Shown: piece by piece, positions 40,879 to 50,132 of the stretch | Position numbering within the stretch: position 1 is the stretch's first letter | How the letters are laid out: every line of letters starts with the position of its first letter | NCBI RefSeq assembly: GCF_030542965.1 | Contig: NZ_JAUAOA010000003.1 | Span: forward strand, 310,001 to 374,000 | Direction: 5' to 3' | Source of the DNA: Azotosporobacter soli | GTDB lineage: Bacteria; Bacillota; Negativicutes; SG130 | Length of the DNA: 64,000 nucleotides | Program-made: the position numbers and the translations under genes | The notes under the pieces: model-generated | What the model saw: only the letters and a program-made list of their open reading frames with translations | What the model was told of the DNA's origin: nothing | Database searches by the model: none

Positions 40879-43113
40879 TCAAGCCTCCTCCTGAATTCGG
40901 CAGACCTGCACCAAATTGGTATGCTGCGGATTGCCTTTCGCGAGCGGCGTCGGCTGATACTTCGTCAGCGTGTTGATGCAAGCCCCCTGATCGACGCCTT
41001 TGGCATCCGGACGATGCCAGGCTCCCTGCGGCATCGCGACGACGCCTTGCATAATTCGCTCCGTGATCGTAAGCGCAATTTCGAGCGTGCCGCGTTGATT
41101 GAAGACGCGAACGCGTTCGCCGTCCTTCAGTTTTCGCCTCTTTGCATCCTCCGGATGCATCCAAAGGCAATGCGGCTGCAGTTTTTCAAGTCGCGCGGAA
41201 TTACCGAAAATCGAATGCGTACGCCCTTTCGCATGCCAGCCGATCAGCTGCAGCGGATACTCTCGCGTCAAAGGATCATCCGGTCCTTCCCAGCTTGCCA
41301 CATATTTCGGCACCGCCGGTATATCCTCCGGACGCCCTAGCGCATATAAGCGCGGGGAAAAGATTTCAATCTTGCCGGACGGCGTGGGAAACGGATATTC
41401 CTGCGGCGCTTCGATTTGCTTTTGAAAGGCGATATAAGGCGCTTCCCGCGGCTTGCAATATAAACCTTGCTCCGCGAACGATTCGTAGGAGGGAAAATCG
41501 TTTTCCCGCTTGCGCGTTTCCTCGACGATGTAACGCGCCCATTCCTCATAACTCCGTCCCTGACTGAACGCAGCCTCCACGCCGAGCGTCGCGGCTAGCT
41601 CAACCATCCAATCATAACCGGTGCGTCTTTCAAATTCGGCTTCTACCACTTTATTTTGAAAAATGGCATATTCGGCATAACCCCAGGGCTGAAAAAGATC
41701 CAAGCGTTCCAAAAAATTCGTGCTCGGCAGGACAATGTCGGCAAACTTGGCGCTTGACGTCATGAATTCTTCGCTGACCAAGATAAATTCGCACTTTGTC
41801 TCATCCGCCAGAAGGCGGCTGGTGGCCGTGATATCGGAATGCTGATTGATTAGACAGTTCCCCGCCAGGCTGGCAAGGAATTTGATGCCGACTTTCAGGC
41901 GCTCCGCGCCTTTCACACCATCGGCCGCCGTCATACGATCCCCGTCTTCAATTGCCTGTGGCCAGGTATATACGGAAATCGACGTCTTCACCGGATTCTC
42001 ATATGGAATCCCCGCCAGTTTAAGCAAAGAATAACCGCCGTAACCGGAAGCCCAGCCGCCAAGAATGCCGACATTTCCGGTCAGCGCGGCCAATACCGTT
42101 GCGCCACGCACCGCCTGCTCGCCGTTGGCATGGCGCTGCGGTCCCCAGCCCTGCAGCAGCGCGGCCGGCTTGCGCGTCGCATATTCTCTGGCTAAACGCC
42201 GAATTGTCTCTGCCGATACGCCGCTGATCGCTGCCGCCCATTCCGGCGTTTTGACAATGCCATCCGCAGCGCCAAACAAATAACCTCGCAAGGACTGCTC
42301 CGGCGCAATGCCGGGCGGCATTTGCGTTTCATCAAAGCCAAGGCAGAAACGCTCGACAAAGGCCCGATCATACAAGTCTTCGCTGATCATGACCTGCATC
42401 ATCGCGGCCATTACAGCATTATCGGTCGTCGGGCGCAGCGCAATCCACTCGTCTGCCAGTGCAGCAGCCGTATCGGAATAACGCGGGTCGATGACCACGA
42501 TGCGCGCGCCGCGCTCTTTCGCCGCCTTCAGATACTGAAATGTATTCGTGCCGAACACCGTTTCCAGTGGATTATGACCCCACAAAAGAATGAGTTTTGC
42601 ATGCAGCCAGTTGTCACGCGAGCTGCCGGTATCCGCAGTGCCGTACGTATATGGCGTCGCGGTCATCGTGCAGGCCGTGCTGTAAGAGTTGTAAAAATCA
42701 AGGTATCCGCCGCCGTATATAGAGAGTAAACGGCGGAAAAATTCACGTTCCGACAGACTGCCGGCAATGCCGGTCGCATAATTTATATAGCGCGCTTCCG
42801 GTCCATAGCGCTCTGTGATTCGCTTTAGCTGCGCGGCGATCTCAGCGATTGCTTCCGGCCAGGAAATCGGCGTGAACTTTCCTTCGCCTCGTTTACCGAT
42901 CCGTTTCAACGGCTGCTTCAGACGGTCCGGATGGTAGAGTCGGTCCAGATACATCAAGCCGCGCATGCAGCCTTTAAGCGTCTCACGTCCCTCGCCGCCC
43001 GCATCCGGCGTTATCTTTACCAATCGGCCATCCTTGACGTGCGCCTGCATGACGCAACGCCCGCCGCAATTATGCCCGCAGGTCATCAATACCACGCGTT
43101 CTTCCGCCATCAT
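40879..43113 (-). CDS. Cytoplasmic-type molybdopterin oxidoreductase
   Basis: 744 aa. ATG 43113 (GGAGGCGC); ATG 43110 also fits. An N-terminal 4Fe-4S site Cys12/Cys16/Cys20/Cys49 (CGHNCGGRC ... KGC), the Mo-bis-MGD catalytic domain (ISWPEAIAEIAAQLKRI, LILLWGHNPLETVFG, IVVIDPRYSDTAAALADEWI, LQGWGPQRHANGE), and the C-terminal molydopterin dinucleotide-binding barrel (RVRVFNQRGTLEIALTITERIMQGVVAMPQGAWH). It belongs to the DMSO-reductase superfamily, closest in pattern to DmsA/PsrA-type catalytic subunits. No TAT signal and no electron-transfer or membrane subunit genes are nearby, so substrate and partner are unknown. Confidence 0.9.
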   Translation of the reverse strand: MMAEERVVLMTCGHNCGGRCVMQAHVKDGRLVKITPDAGGEGRETLKGCMRGLMYLDRLYHPDRLKQPLKRIGKRGEGKFTPISWPEAIAEIAAQLKRITERYGPEARYINYATGIAGSLSEREFFRRLLSIYGGGYLDFYNSYSTACTMTATPYTYGTADTGSSRDNWLHAKLILLWGHNPLETVFGTNTFQYLKAAKERGARIVVIDPRYSDTAAALADEWIALRPTTDNAVMAAMMQVMISEDLYDRAFVERFCLGFDETQMPPGIAPEQSLRGYLFGAADGIVKTPEWAAAISGVSAETIRRLAREYATRKPAALLQGWGPQRHANGEQAVRGATVLAALTGNVGILGGWASGYGGYSLLKLAGIPYENPVKTSISVYTWPQAIEDGDRMTAADGVKGAERLKVGIKFLASLAGNCLINQHSDITATSRLLADETKCEFILVSEEFMTSSAKFADIVLPSTNFLERLDLFQPWGYAEYAIFQNKVVEAEFERRTGYDWMVELAATLGVEAAFSQGRSYEEWARYIVEETRKRENDFPSYESFAEQGLYCKPREAPYIAFQKQIEAPQEYPFPTPSGKIEIFSPRLYALGRPEDIPAVPKYVASWEGPDDPLTREYPLQLIGWHAKGRTHSIFGNSARLEKLQPHCLWMHPEDAKRRKLKDGERVRVFNQRGTLEIALTITERIMQGVVAMPQGAWHRPDAKGVDQGACINTLTKYQPTPLAKGNPQHTNLVQVCRIQEEA

Positions 43114-43159
43114 GCGCCTCCTGTCACGTTTATTTTGCTACCAGTATACCATAAGATGC

Positions 43160-43292
43160 GGCTTGTGGCTTGTGGCTTGTGGCTTGTGGCTTGTGGCTTG
43201 TGGCTTGTGGCTTGTGGCTTGTGGCTTGTGGCTTGTGGCTTGTGGCTTGTGGCTTGTGGCTTGTGGCTTGTGGCTTGTGGCTTGTGGCTTGT
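43160..43292. repeat. Perfect 7-bp tandem repeat, 19 copies
   Basis: GGCTTGT repeated 19 times without error over 133 bp. It ends 47 bp before the start codon of the molybdoenzyme, inside its promoter/leader region. On the minus strand a TTGACA (43295-43290) touches the upstream edge and a TATACT (43148-43143) follows the downstream edge. 7 bp is not a multiple of three or of a helical turn. Such a tract is prone to slippage. Confidence 0.97.
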
Positions 43293-43341
43293 CAATTATA
43301 TACCTTGCCTAGATGAGAACACACCTTTTTATACACGGCAT

Positions 43342-43463
43342 GAGTCTGCTCAAACAGTGCCAGATACTAGGCGCACCGAGGGCTGTGCCGCGCCGCGTAC
43401 TAAAGGTACGCAAGCCAGCAACCGCAGGTGCAACAACGTAGCTGGTACTGTTTCAGCAGACTC
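43342..43463. repeat. 122-bp imperfect palindromic element
   Basis: Outer arms of 22 bp (43342-43363 and 43442-43463; GAGTCTGCT...CCAG) match at 20 of 22 positions. The interior folds further (GCACC/GGTGC and an apex GCGTAC-TAAA-GTACGC). It could be a MITE-like element or a structured RNA. No clear target-site duplication was seen. Confidence 0.7.
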
Positions 43464-43470
43464 CGTAAAT

Positions 43471-43499
43471 AAAAAAACACCCTCGCATACGCGAGGGTG
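43471..43499 (-). terminator. Terminator of the zinc-ribbon gene
   Basis: CACCCTCGC / GCGAGGGTG stem, 4-nt loop, T7 on the minus strand. Confidence 0.93.
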
Positions 43500-43508
43500 A
43501 TACAACTC

Positions 43509-43811
43509 CTAGTAACGCGGGTTGTTTTTGCTGAAGCAATCGCGGCAATATACCGGACGATCGTTGCTCGGACGGAAAGGAACTTGGGTGTCGATTCCGC
43601 AAGCTGCGCAAACTGCGTCATGCATTTCGCGTTGTTGGAAACCACCACTGCGGCCACCACCGTTGTTTTGTTGCTTGCGTGCTGCACGGCACTCAGGGCA
43701 ACGACCCGGCTCATTGGTGAAACCTTTTTGAGCAAAGAAATCTTGCTCCGAAGCGGTGAATACGAACTCGGCGTTGCAATCGCGGCAGGTTAAAGTTTTG
43801 TCTTGATTCAT
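43509..43811 (-). CDS. Zinc-ribbon domain protein (zf-trcl / CxxC-x17-CxxC)
   Basis: 100 aa. First zinc ribbon: TCRDC (Cys9-Cys12), CPEC about 26 residues later. A Gly/Asn/Arg-rich linker (QQNNGGGRSGG) and a second CAAC ... YCRDC pair. This two-ribbon architecture with a GGGR linker is widespread in Clostridia and Negativicutes and is thought to bind nucleic acid; the function is not established. Own terminator; GAGGAGG precedes the ATG by 11 bp. Confidence 0.85.
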   Translation of the reverse strand: MNQDKTLTCRDCNAEFVFTASEQDFFAQKGFTNEPGRCPECRAARKQQNNGGGRSGGFQQREMHDAVCAACGIDTQVPFRPSNDRPVYCRDCFSKNNPRY

Positions 43812-43999
43812 GTGATAATAGCCTCCTCAAAATTGTTACCCCAGTTATAGTTATTGGAAAGTATTCATTGGGCTTTCTCTAACAATGTTTGAGAAGGACT
43901 AATGACATTTTCGCGTAGCCTATTGTTGAGGGCTTCTTTAATATACCTTACCCAGAAGCAAAAGTAAAGTATTTTTCGTAAAACAACGCTACTTTCTTC

Positions 44000-44899
44000 T
44001 TATATTTTTTCTTTCGTTTTAATTGCCATCTCATTTGCGATCCCCATGCTCAGCGCGGTCATTCCGGCCATGTTGCCGAGCTGCATCGTTTCCACCGCCG
44101 AACTCGGCACGATCACGATCGTCGCATTATCCTTGAGCCCTTCATAGAGCATGTTCATCGCCCGTAAATGAAGCGCCACCGGATCGTTGGCATACGTTCT
44201 GGCCGCTTCGGCAAATTTTTCCGCCACCTGACGTTCCGAATCGCCCAAGATGACCCGAGCCTGCCGTTCGCGTTCCGCCTGCGCCTGCATCGACATCGCG
44301 TCTTCAAGCGCCGGCGGGATTCTTACATCCTTGATCTCGACAGAAATGACATGAATGCCCCAGGGTTCGGTCCGTGCGTCGATAATCCGCTGCAGCTCAT
44401 TGCTGATTTGTTCGCGCCCTTCCAGCATGTTAGACAGCATCGTCTTGCCGATTACATCCCTAAGCGCCGTCTGCGACGCCCAACTGATCGCACTGCGATA
44501 ATCGGCTACATCCAATGCCGCTTTTTGCGGATCGACGACCTGCCAGAACAACACCGCATCGACATCGACCGGAACCGTATCCTTCGTCAGCGTCTTTTCC
44601 GCATTGAAACTGGCGGAAATCACGCGGATATCGATCCAGTACGGCATCACATCGATAAAAGGAATGATGAAAAACAAGCCCGGTCCGCGCAGAGAGTGAA
44701 AGCGGCCCAGCCGCAAAACAATGACGCGCTCCCACTGATCGGCGACCTGAATCGAACTGGCCGCCAAAGCGGCAAGTAAAAAGGCAACGCCGGCGATGGC
44801 AAAACTTTCCGCATTGGCCGTCACACCGTAGAAAAGCTGTGCCAGTCCCATGCCAACTCCTAAAATCACCAGAAAGATCAAGAGCGAAAACATTCGCAT
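44000..44899 (-). CDS. Slipin (SPFH/band 7 membrane protein)
   Basis: 299 aa from ATG 44899 (AAGGAG 9 bp upstream). Two hydrophobic segments at the N-terminus (about residues 3-20 and 33-50), then the SPFH/stomatin domain (WERVIVLRLGRFHSLRGPGLFFIIPFID, VPVDVDAVLFWQVVDPQKA, LLSNMLEGREQISNELQ, VEIKDVRIPPALEDAMSMQAQAERERQARVIL). Slipins form membrane microdomain scaffolds. There is no NfeD gene beside it. Single-gene unit. Confidence 0.92.
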   Translation of the reverse strand: MRMFSLLIFLVILGVGMGLAQLFYGVTANAESFAIAGVAFLLAALAASSIQVADQWERVIVLRLGRFHSLRGPGLFFIIPFIDVMPYWIDIRVISASFNAEKTLTKDTVPVDVDAVLFWQVVDPQKAALDVADYRSAISWASQTALRDVIGKTMLSNMLEGREQISNELQRIIDARTEPWGIHVISVEIKDVRIPPALEDAMSMQAQAERERQARVILGDSERQVAEKFAEAARTYANDPVALHLRAMNMLYEGLKDNATIVIVPSSAVETMQLGNMAGMTALSMGIANEMAIKTKEKI

Positions 44900-45015
44900 G
44901 TCCAACATCTCCTTCTGTTGCATTCAGACTGCCGGCAGCTGAAAAACCGTTCCTAGTCCAAGCCGCTGACACGACTGTTTTGCGGCAACTTCGCTAGTTT
45001 TATTCTACCACATTT

Positions 45016-45441
45016 TTACATTTCATTCAATTTCAACTCCGCCGCGCTTTCGAGCGCCAGCGCAATGATCCGGCAAGTCAATGCTTCGCAAAGATGCGGC
45101 GGATTGTCAGCTTTAAATCCGGCTGGTCGAAGTTCACGACATAGCAGACTGCCAAAAGACTCTTCGACCCGCTGCGAAAAAGCGCGGCAAACGCCAATGA
45201 TTTCCTCTTTGCCGAGTCCAAGCCGGCTGCCGTATATCCCCATAAAAACCAACGGCCCTTCCACTAAGCCGCATTGCGCGCCAAAGCGTCCCGCACCGTT
45301 GAGCGCGATTGCGCCCTGCAGCACCTGTTCGTCAAGCGCTATGTTGTATCTTTCCGCCAAAACAAGCAGACTGGTTATCGCACAGTTGCGCTCTTCCCGC
45401 CAATAATATTGTCTCACTCTGTCCGCAATCCATTCTTCCAT
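45016..45441 (-). CDS. C_GCAxxG_C_C family protein
   Basis: 141 aa, GGGAGGG upstream. Conserved cysteines at NCAITSLLVLAERY, GRFGAQCGLVEGPLVFMG, LLCRELRPAGF and PPHLCEALT follow the C_GCAxxG_C_C pattern (redox-active disulfide proteins of anaerobes, often with an N-terminal sensor or transport link). Function unknown. Confidence 0.8.
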   Translation of the reverse strand: MEEWIADRVRQYYWREERNCAITSLLVLAERYNIALDEQVLQGAIALNGAGRFGAQCGLVEGPLVFMGIYGSRLGLGKEEIIGVCRAFSQRVEESFGSLLCRELRPAGFKADNPPHLCEALTCRIIALALESAAELKLNEM

Positions 45442-45549
45442 TTTATTCCCTCCCGCTTCTTTTTTCTTTCTCTTTTAGCCTAGTCGACGCGGTCGTGCAT
45501 GAAAATAGCGGCAACCTGACAGACTAATTGCAAAGCGCCTACATTTTAA

Positions 45550-45581
45550 AATGCTGCTTCCTCTTGCGAGGAAGCAGCATT
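45550..45581 (-). terminator. Terminator of the S41 protease gene
   Basis: 14-bp perfect stem AATGCTGCTTCCTC / GAGGAAGCAGCATT with a 4-nt loop. Confidence 0.92.
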
Positions 45582-45590
45582 GGGCAACAT

Positions 45591-46838
45591 TTATTCTTCC
45601 GTATTCTTCAGCAGCTGAATCGCCGCATCGAGTTGCGTGTCCTGAACCGGTTCCTTGCTCTCCGCCGAACGCTCCGGCAGTTCGACCTTCACGTCCGGTT
45701 CAAGGCCAATTCCGTTAATGGAACGCTCATTCGGCGTCAGATATTTTGCAATCGTGATTTTGACTGCGGTCTCCTTATCGAGAGGAATCACTTTTTGCAC
45801 CGAGCCTTTGCCATATGTCTTGACGCCGACCAACGTCCCCACCTTCGCATCCTGGATCGCACCTGCGACAATCTCCGAAGCGCTCGCGCTGCCGCCATTG
45901 ACTAAGACCGCCAGCGGATGCGGCGCTTTTTTCAGATTGGAAGTATACGTCGTGCGCGTACCGTCTTTCGTCACCACCGAAACAACCGGGCCTTGCGGCA
46001 CAAAATGCTCGGCAACTTTCACTCCCTCTTCGAGTAACCCGCCCGGATTGTTGCGCAAGTCGAGAATCGTATATTTCATGCCCTGTTCTTCCAACTCTTT
46101 CAACTTGGCCGTCAATTCGGCATCGGTACGCTCGCTGAACATGCTGATGCGCAGATAGCCGATGCCGCCGTCCAGCATTTTACCGCTGACCGATTTGACC
46201 TGAATCGTCGCACGCGTGATCGGATACTCTTTGACCGCCTCCCCTTTACGATAAATGGTCAGCGTGACCAGCGTTCCTTTCGGTCCGCGGATCCGGTTCA
46301 CCGCTTCATCGAGAGACAGGTCGGCAGTATCCACGCCGTCAATTTTCAAAATCTGATCGCCGCCGAGTACGCCGGCCGCTTCGCCGGGCGTTCCCTCGAT
46401 CGGCGCGACAACCGTCAGCACCTTATCCTTAATGCCGATCACGATGCCGGTTCCGCCAAACGAGCCGGTGGTACCCATCATCAATTCCTTATATGCTTTC
46501 TCATCCAGGTACAGCGTGTGCGGATCGCCAAGCGCTCCGACTGCGCCTTTCGTCGCACCGTTCAGCATCTTCTCCATTGACGCGTCGCCGATGAAAACCG
46601 CCTTGGCCACGCGCATCGAGCGAAACATCTTCAGCGCCGCGGCCAGTTCCTCCGGCGTCATTTTTGTCAGATCCTGATTGATTTCATTGAGCGTCAGGAT
46701 CTTGACCACTTCCGCCTTATTATCCGGCACCGACAGTGCGGAGCTTTCCTGCGCCGCGGCCCCATTGCCTATCAACAGCAAGAACGTCAGCAAAAGCGCA
46801 CTACTCAGTTTTGCCGCGTGTTTTCTTATTTTATTCAT
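45591..46838 (-). CDS. S41 C-terminal processing peptidase (CtpA-like)
   Basis: 415 aa from ATG 46838 (GGAGG 5 bp upstream). Signal peptide ending GAAA. PDZ domain (GGTGIVIGIKDKVLTVVAPIEGTPGEAAGVLGGDQILKIDG-type sequence), then the S41 catalytic core: LDLRNNPGGLLEEGV, catalytic Ser in GGSASASEIVAG and Lys in GVKTYGKGSVQ. An exported protease that trims C-termini of envelope proteins. No partner lipoprotein or membrane gene is adjacent. Upstream gap to pgm has a terminator. Confidence 0.93.
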   Translation of the reverse strand: MNKIRKHAAKLSSALLLTFLLLIGNGAAAQESSALSVPDNKAEVVKILTLNEINQDLTKMTPEELAAALKMFRSMRVAKAVFIGDASMEKMLNGATKGAVGALGDPHTLYLDEKAYKELMMGTTGSFGGTGIVIGIKDKVLTVVAPIEGTPGEAAGVLGGDQILKIDGVDTADLSLDEAVNRIRGPKGTLVTLTIYRKGEAVKEYPITRATIQVKSVSGKMLDGGIGYLRISMFSERTDAELTAKLKELEEQGMKYTILDLRNNPGGLLEEGVKVAEHFVPQGPVVSVVTKDGTRTTYTSNLKKAPHPLAVLVNGGSASASEIVAGAIQDAKVGTLVGVKTYGKGSVQKVIPLDKETAVKITIAKYLTPNERSINGIGLEPDVKVELPERSAESKEPVQDTQLDAAIQLLKNTEE

Positions 46839-46972
46839 CTTCGCCTCCATCTTTATCCGGCTGCTGCATCAGCATACTTGCTCAAGTCAGTTCTTCCAGA
46901 GTCAAACCGGATTCTTTTGTTATTCGACATTCGCTTTGCCTCTTCCTCTTGAAAACATTCACGCCACTGTAC

Positions 46973-47012
46973 AAAAAGGGATGAGCCGCCGCGTCGTTCG
47001 GCCGCTCATCCC
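46973..47012 (-). terminator. Terminator of the phosphoglucomutase gene
   Basis: GGGATGAGC / GCTCATCCC stem with a GC-rich loop that can extend it, then TTTTTGT on the minus strand. Confidence 0.85.
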
Positions 47013-47020
47013 CGTCGCTT

Positions 47021-48673
47021 TTATACGCCCGCTGCTGTAAAAGCATCACTGACGATTTGTTTCGCCTCATCTTGGATCTGCCGCAAATGCGCTTCGCCTT
47101 TAAAGCTTTCCGCGTAAATTTTGTATACGTCCTCGGTGCCGGATGGACGCGCTGCAAACCAACCGTTTTTCGTACAGACTTTCAAGCCGCCAATCGACGC
47201 ATCATTGCTCGGCGCTTTGGTCATTTTCGCCGTAATCGATTCTCCTGCAAGCATATCAGCCTTTACCTGTTCGGGCGACAGCTTGGCCAGTATCGCCTTT
47301 TGCGCCATGTTCGCCGCAGCGTCGATCCGCGCATAAAGCGGCGTGCCGAACTTTTCCGTCAGATCCTTATAATGCAATCCCGGATCTTTGCCTGTCTTCG
47401 CGGTGATTTCAGCCGCCAACAAAGCAAGAATCATCCCGTCTTTGTCCGTCGTCCAGACGCTGCCGTCCTTGCGCAAGAAGGAAGCGCCCGCGCTTTCTTC
47501 ACCGCCGAAACCAAACGAACCATCCAGCAGTCCGGGCACAAACCATTTGAAGCCGACCGGAACTTCCGCCAACGGCCGGTTGATGCTGGCCGCAACCCGG
47601 TCGATCATCGAAGAACTGACCAGCGTCTTGCCGACCGCGGCATCGCTGCGCCAGCCGGTACGATCCTGAAAGAGATAATAGATCGCCACTGCCAGATAGT
47701 GATTCGGATTCATCAGCCCCACACTCGGCGCGACAATACCGTGCCGGTCAAAATCAGGATCGTTGCCGAACGCCAGATCGTATTTCTCCTTCAATTTGAT
47801 CAGTCCGGCCATCGCATACGGCGAAGAACAGTCCATCCGGATCTTACCGTCGCCGTCAACGTTCATAAAGCTGAACGTCGGATCGGGATGACCGTTGATC
47901 AATTCCAGATTGAGCCCGTAGCGCTCGGCAATCGGCTGCCAATAACCAAGACCCGCGCCCCCCAGCGCATCCGCGCCGAGTTTTAGCCCGACTTCCTTGA
48001 TCGACTCCATGTCGATAACCGATTGCAAATCCTCCACATAGGGCGTGATGAAGTCATATTCCTGTATCCATTCCGTTTTGCTCGCCCGGCCAAACGGAAT
48101 GCGGTCGACTTTCTTGTTCTTTTTTGCCAGATATTTGTTGGCCTTCAGCGCGATCCAGGCCGTCACGTCGGTGTCGGCGGGACCGCCGTTAGGCGGATTG
48201 TATTTGATGCCGCCGTTGTCCGGCGGATTATGCGACGGCGTGATCACGATGCCGTCCGCCAATCCCGCACTACGGCCTTTATTGTAACTGAGAATGGCAT
48301 GCGAGATGCCCGGCGTCGGCGTATAGTTCATCTCTTTGGCAATCTTGGTCTGCACGCCGTTTGCGGCCAACACTTCGACCGCCGAAATAAACGCCGGTTC
48401 CGACAGTGCATGCGTGTCAAAACCGAGGAACAACGGCCCATCGATGCCATGCTTGCGCCGGTAATCACAGATCGCCTGCGTTACGGCCAGGATATGCGCC
48501 TCATTAAATGTTCCGTTCAATGAGCTTCCCCTGTGGCCGGATGTGCCAAAAGTCACCTGCTGCGCCGGATTGTCGGCTTCAGGCCGGTTCGTGTAATAGG
48601 CGCTGATCAGGCGCGGAATGTTTACGAGAATGGATTTCGGCGCTTTCTTGCCTGCCAATGGATGCGTGGACAT
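47021..48673 (-). CDS. pgm: Phosphoglucomutase (alpha-D-glucose phosphate-specific)
   Basis: 550 aa from ATG 48673, preceded by GGAGG at 11 bp; an upstream in-frame extension lacks conservation. Motifs: [11 protein letters not shown] near the N-terminus, phosphoserine loop [12 protein letters not shown], Mg loop [10 protein letters not shown], and the C-terminal [15 protein letters not shown] phosphate-binding segment. Interconverts glucose 1- and 6-phosphate, for envelope polysaccharides and storage. Length matches E. coli Pgm (546 aa). Confidence 0.96.
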   Translation of the reverse strand: MSTHPLAGKKAPKSILVNIPRLISAYYTNRPEADNPAQQVTFGTSGHRGSSLNGTFNEAHILAVTQAICDYRRKHGIDGPLFLGFDTHALSEPAFISAVEVLAANGVQTKIAKEMNYTPTPGISHAILSYNKGRSAGLADGIVITPSHNPPDNGGIKYNPPNGGPADTDVTAWIALKANKYLAKKNKKVDRIPFGRASKTEWIQEYDFITPYVEDLQSVIDMESIKEVGLKLGADALGGAGLGYWQPIAERYGLNLELINGHPDPTFSFMNVDGDGKIRMDCSSPYAMAGLIKLKEKYDLAFGNDPDFDRHGIVAPSVGLMNPNHYLAVAIYYLFQDRTGWRSDAAVGKTLVSSSMIDRVAASINRPLAEVPVGFKWFVPGLLDGSFGFGGEESAGASFLRKDGSVWTTDKDGMILALLAAEITAKTGKDPGLHYKDLTEKFGTPLYARIDAAANMAQKAILAKLSPEQVKADMLAGESITAKMTKAPSNDASIGGLKVCTKNGWFAARPSGTEDVYKIYAESFKGEAHLRQIQDEAKQIVSDAFTAAGV

Positions 48674-48767
48674 AAGTGCATACACCTCCAAGAACTCTTT
48701 CGTTATTGAATTCTTCAAACACCGCCTAACACCCTGCCGGGTGCACGCATTTATTTTCCCTCTCGCC

Positions 48768-49484
48768 TTAACGTCCCGCCCCATCCGCTTCAAACGCCTG
48801 CGCAGCCGCTTTGACGACCGTTTCCAGCGCCGCGCGATCGAGATCGCAAGCATAGGAAGATCGTCTGCGCACATCCGTACCCAAATGGACTTCGTCACTG
48901 CCGACCGCCGCTAAGAGCTGCCTCATATTTTGCCGCGTCACGCCGCCGCCGAGCAGAAGTTTTATTTCATTCCCGGCCGCCTGCCGCATCGCGCGCAGCG
49001 TCTCTACATTCTCAACGATCGCGCCTGCGCCGCCCGAGCTTAAGATCCGCTTAATCTTAGAATACTGCTGCAGCACGCCGACTGCCGCCAGCGGATCAGC
49101 CGCCGCATCGATCGCACGGTGGAACGTGACGCTGCAGTCCACCACCGCCGCAAGCAAGGTTTCGAGCGCCGAACGGTCGACCTCGCCCTGCGGCGTCAAT
49201 GCGCCAAGCACTACGCCGGACGCGCCCGACGCCTGTGCAAGGCGGATATCCTCACACATCACGGCCAGTTCATCCGCCGAATAAACAAAGGAATGCGCCT
49301 TGGGACGAATCATGACCTGCACCGGTATACGCACGTGCTGCAGCACGCTTTTTAGCAAACCGCCGCTCGGCGTAAGCCCGCCAAGTTCCGGCGCCGAAAC
49401 CAGTTCGATCCTTTGCCCGCCGCATGCTTCAATGATTTGCGCATCACGCAGATTCTGCGCGATGATTTCTACTTTGCCGCCCAT
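48768..49484 (-). CDS. cutC: CutC copper-homeostasis family protein
   Basis: 238 aa from ATG 49484 (GGGAGGG upstream). TIM-barrel with [82 protein letters not shown] and [16 protein letters not shown]. CutC proteins were linked to copper tolerance, but the biochemical role is unclear. It is 94 bp upstream of pgm. Confidence 0.93.
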   Translation of the reverse strand: MGGKVEIIAQNLRDAQIIEACGGQRIELVSAPELGGLTPSGGLLKSVLQHVRIPVQVMIRPKAHSFVYSADELAVMCEDIRLAQASGASGVVLGALTPQGEVDRSALETLLAAVVDCSVTFHRAIDAAADPLAAVGVLQQYSKIKRILSSGGAGAIVENVETLRAMRQAAGNEIKLLLGGGVTRQNMRQLLAAVGSDEVHLGTDVRRRSSYACDLDRAALETVVKAAAQAFEADGAGR

Positions 49485-49721
49485 TCTTTTCCCTCCCTTT
49501 TCAACACAACCCGTATTCTTTATTCGTCTACCCCAGGCCAAGCTCCTTCCGACAGCATTCCTCTAGATAAAACGCCGCAAGTTTTAATCAGCTCTCAGGC
49601 AATAACTTGCAGGATATCTCTATTCCATGCAGAATATTTCTGTTTATTACATCTTTCGCATCATCTCGTCCATTCCTCGCGAACCATCGTTCGTAGAACA
49701 AGCATGATTAGGAGGTCTCTT

Positions 49722-50072
49722 ATGTTCGCCTTAAATTTCCAAGCCGCCCATCACGAACCCTTGTTGCGCAGTCGGACGAAAAATTGCACCGTCCGCCTTG
49801 GCGATCTGCGCGACATTTATCCGGAAAGCTCGATCGTCTGGATCACCTTCGGTCCTAAACTGCAGGCCAAGCGCAAAATGTACCAGGCTTTTATCGACAA
49901 GGTTCGCGTCAAGGAAATCTCACAGTTAACCGCCGATGACCTGGTGCATCAAAATCCGAACATTCACAGCGTGAGCGACCTGATTGATTTTTTTGAACAG
50001 CACTATAAACGTTCGATCTCACCGAACGACATCGTCAGCGTCATCTTTTTCTCCGAAATCTTGCCGGAATAA
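49722..50072 (+). CDS. ASCH-like/RNA-binding-domain hypothetical protein
   Basis: 116 aa from ATG 49722 (AGGAGG 6 bp upstream). TVRLGDLRDIYPESSIVWITFGPKLQAKRKMYQAFIDKVRVKEISQLTADDL has the look of the ASCH fold (PUA-like RNA-binding domain), and DIVSVIFFSEI is the closing strand. Function unknown. Monocistronic with its own terminator. Confidence 0.7.
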   Translation: MFALNFQAAHHEPLLRSRTKNCTVRLGDLRDIYPESSIVWITFGPKLQAKRKMYQAFIDKVRVKEISQLTADDLVHQNPNIHSVSDLIDFFEQHYKRSISPNDIVSVIFFSEILPE

Positions 50073-50074
50073 AA

Positions 50075-50118
50075 AAAATCGCAAGCTTGCATGTAAACGC
50101 AAGTTTGCGATTTTATTT
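50075..50118. terminator. Bidirectional terminator
   Basis: AAAATCGCAAGCTTGC / GCAAGTTTGCGATTTT, 15 of 16 pairs, A and T flanks. Confidence 0.9.
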
Positions 50119-50132
50119 TTCGTTCCGTATAT

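Noticed and set aside
43160-43292. CRISPR array
   Set aside because: The units are 7 bp with no spacers between them, and no cas genes occur in the window.
42931-43500. Open frames with repeated Ala-Cys-Gly-Leu-Trp-Leu-Val on one strand and Thr-Ser-His-Lys-Pro-Gln-Ala on the other
   Set aside because: They are produced solely by the 7-bp tandem repeat, which reads open in several frames; no ribosome site or conserved domain.
46882-47157. Minus-strand 91-codon frame after the phosphoglucomutase gene
   Set aside because: It overlaps the end of pgm in another frame and contains the terminator; no start signal.
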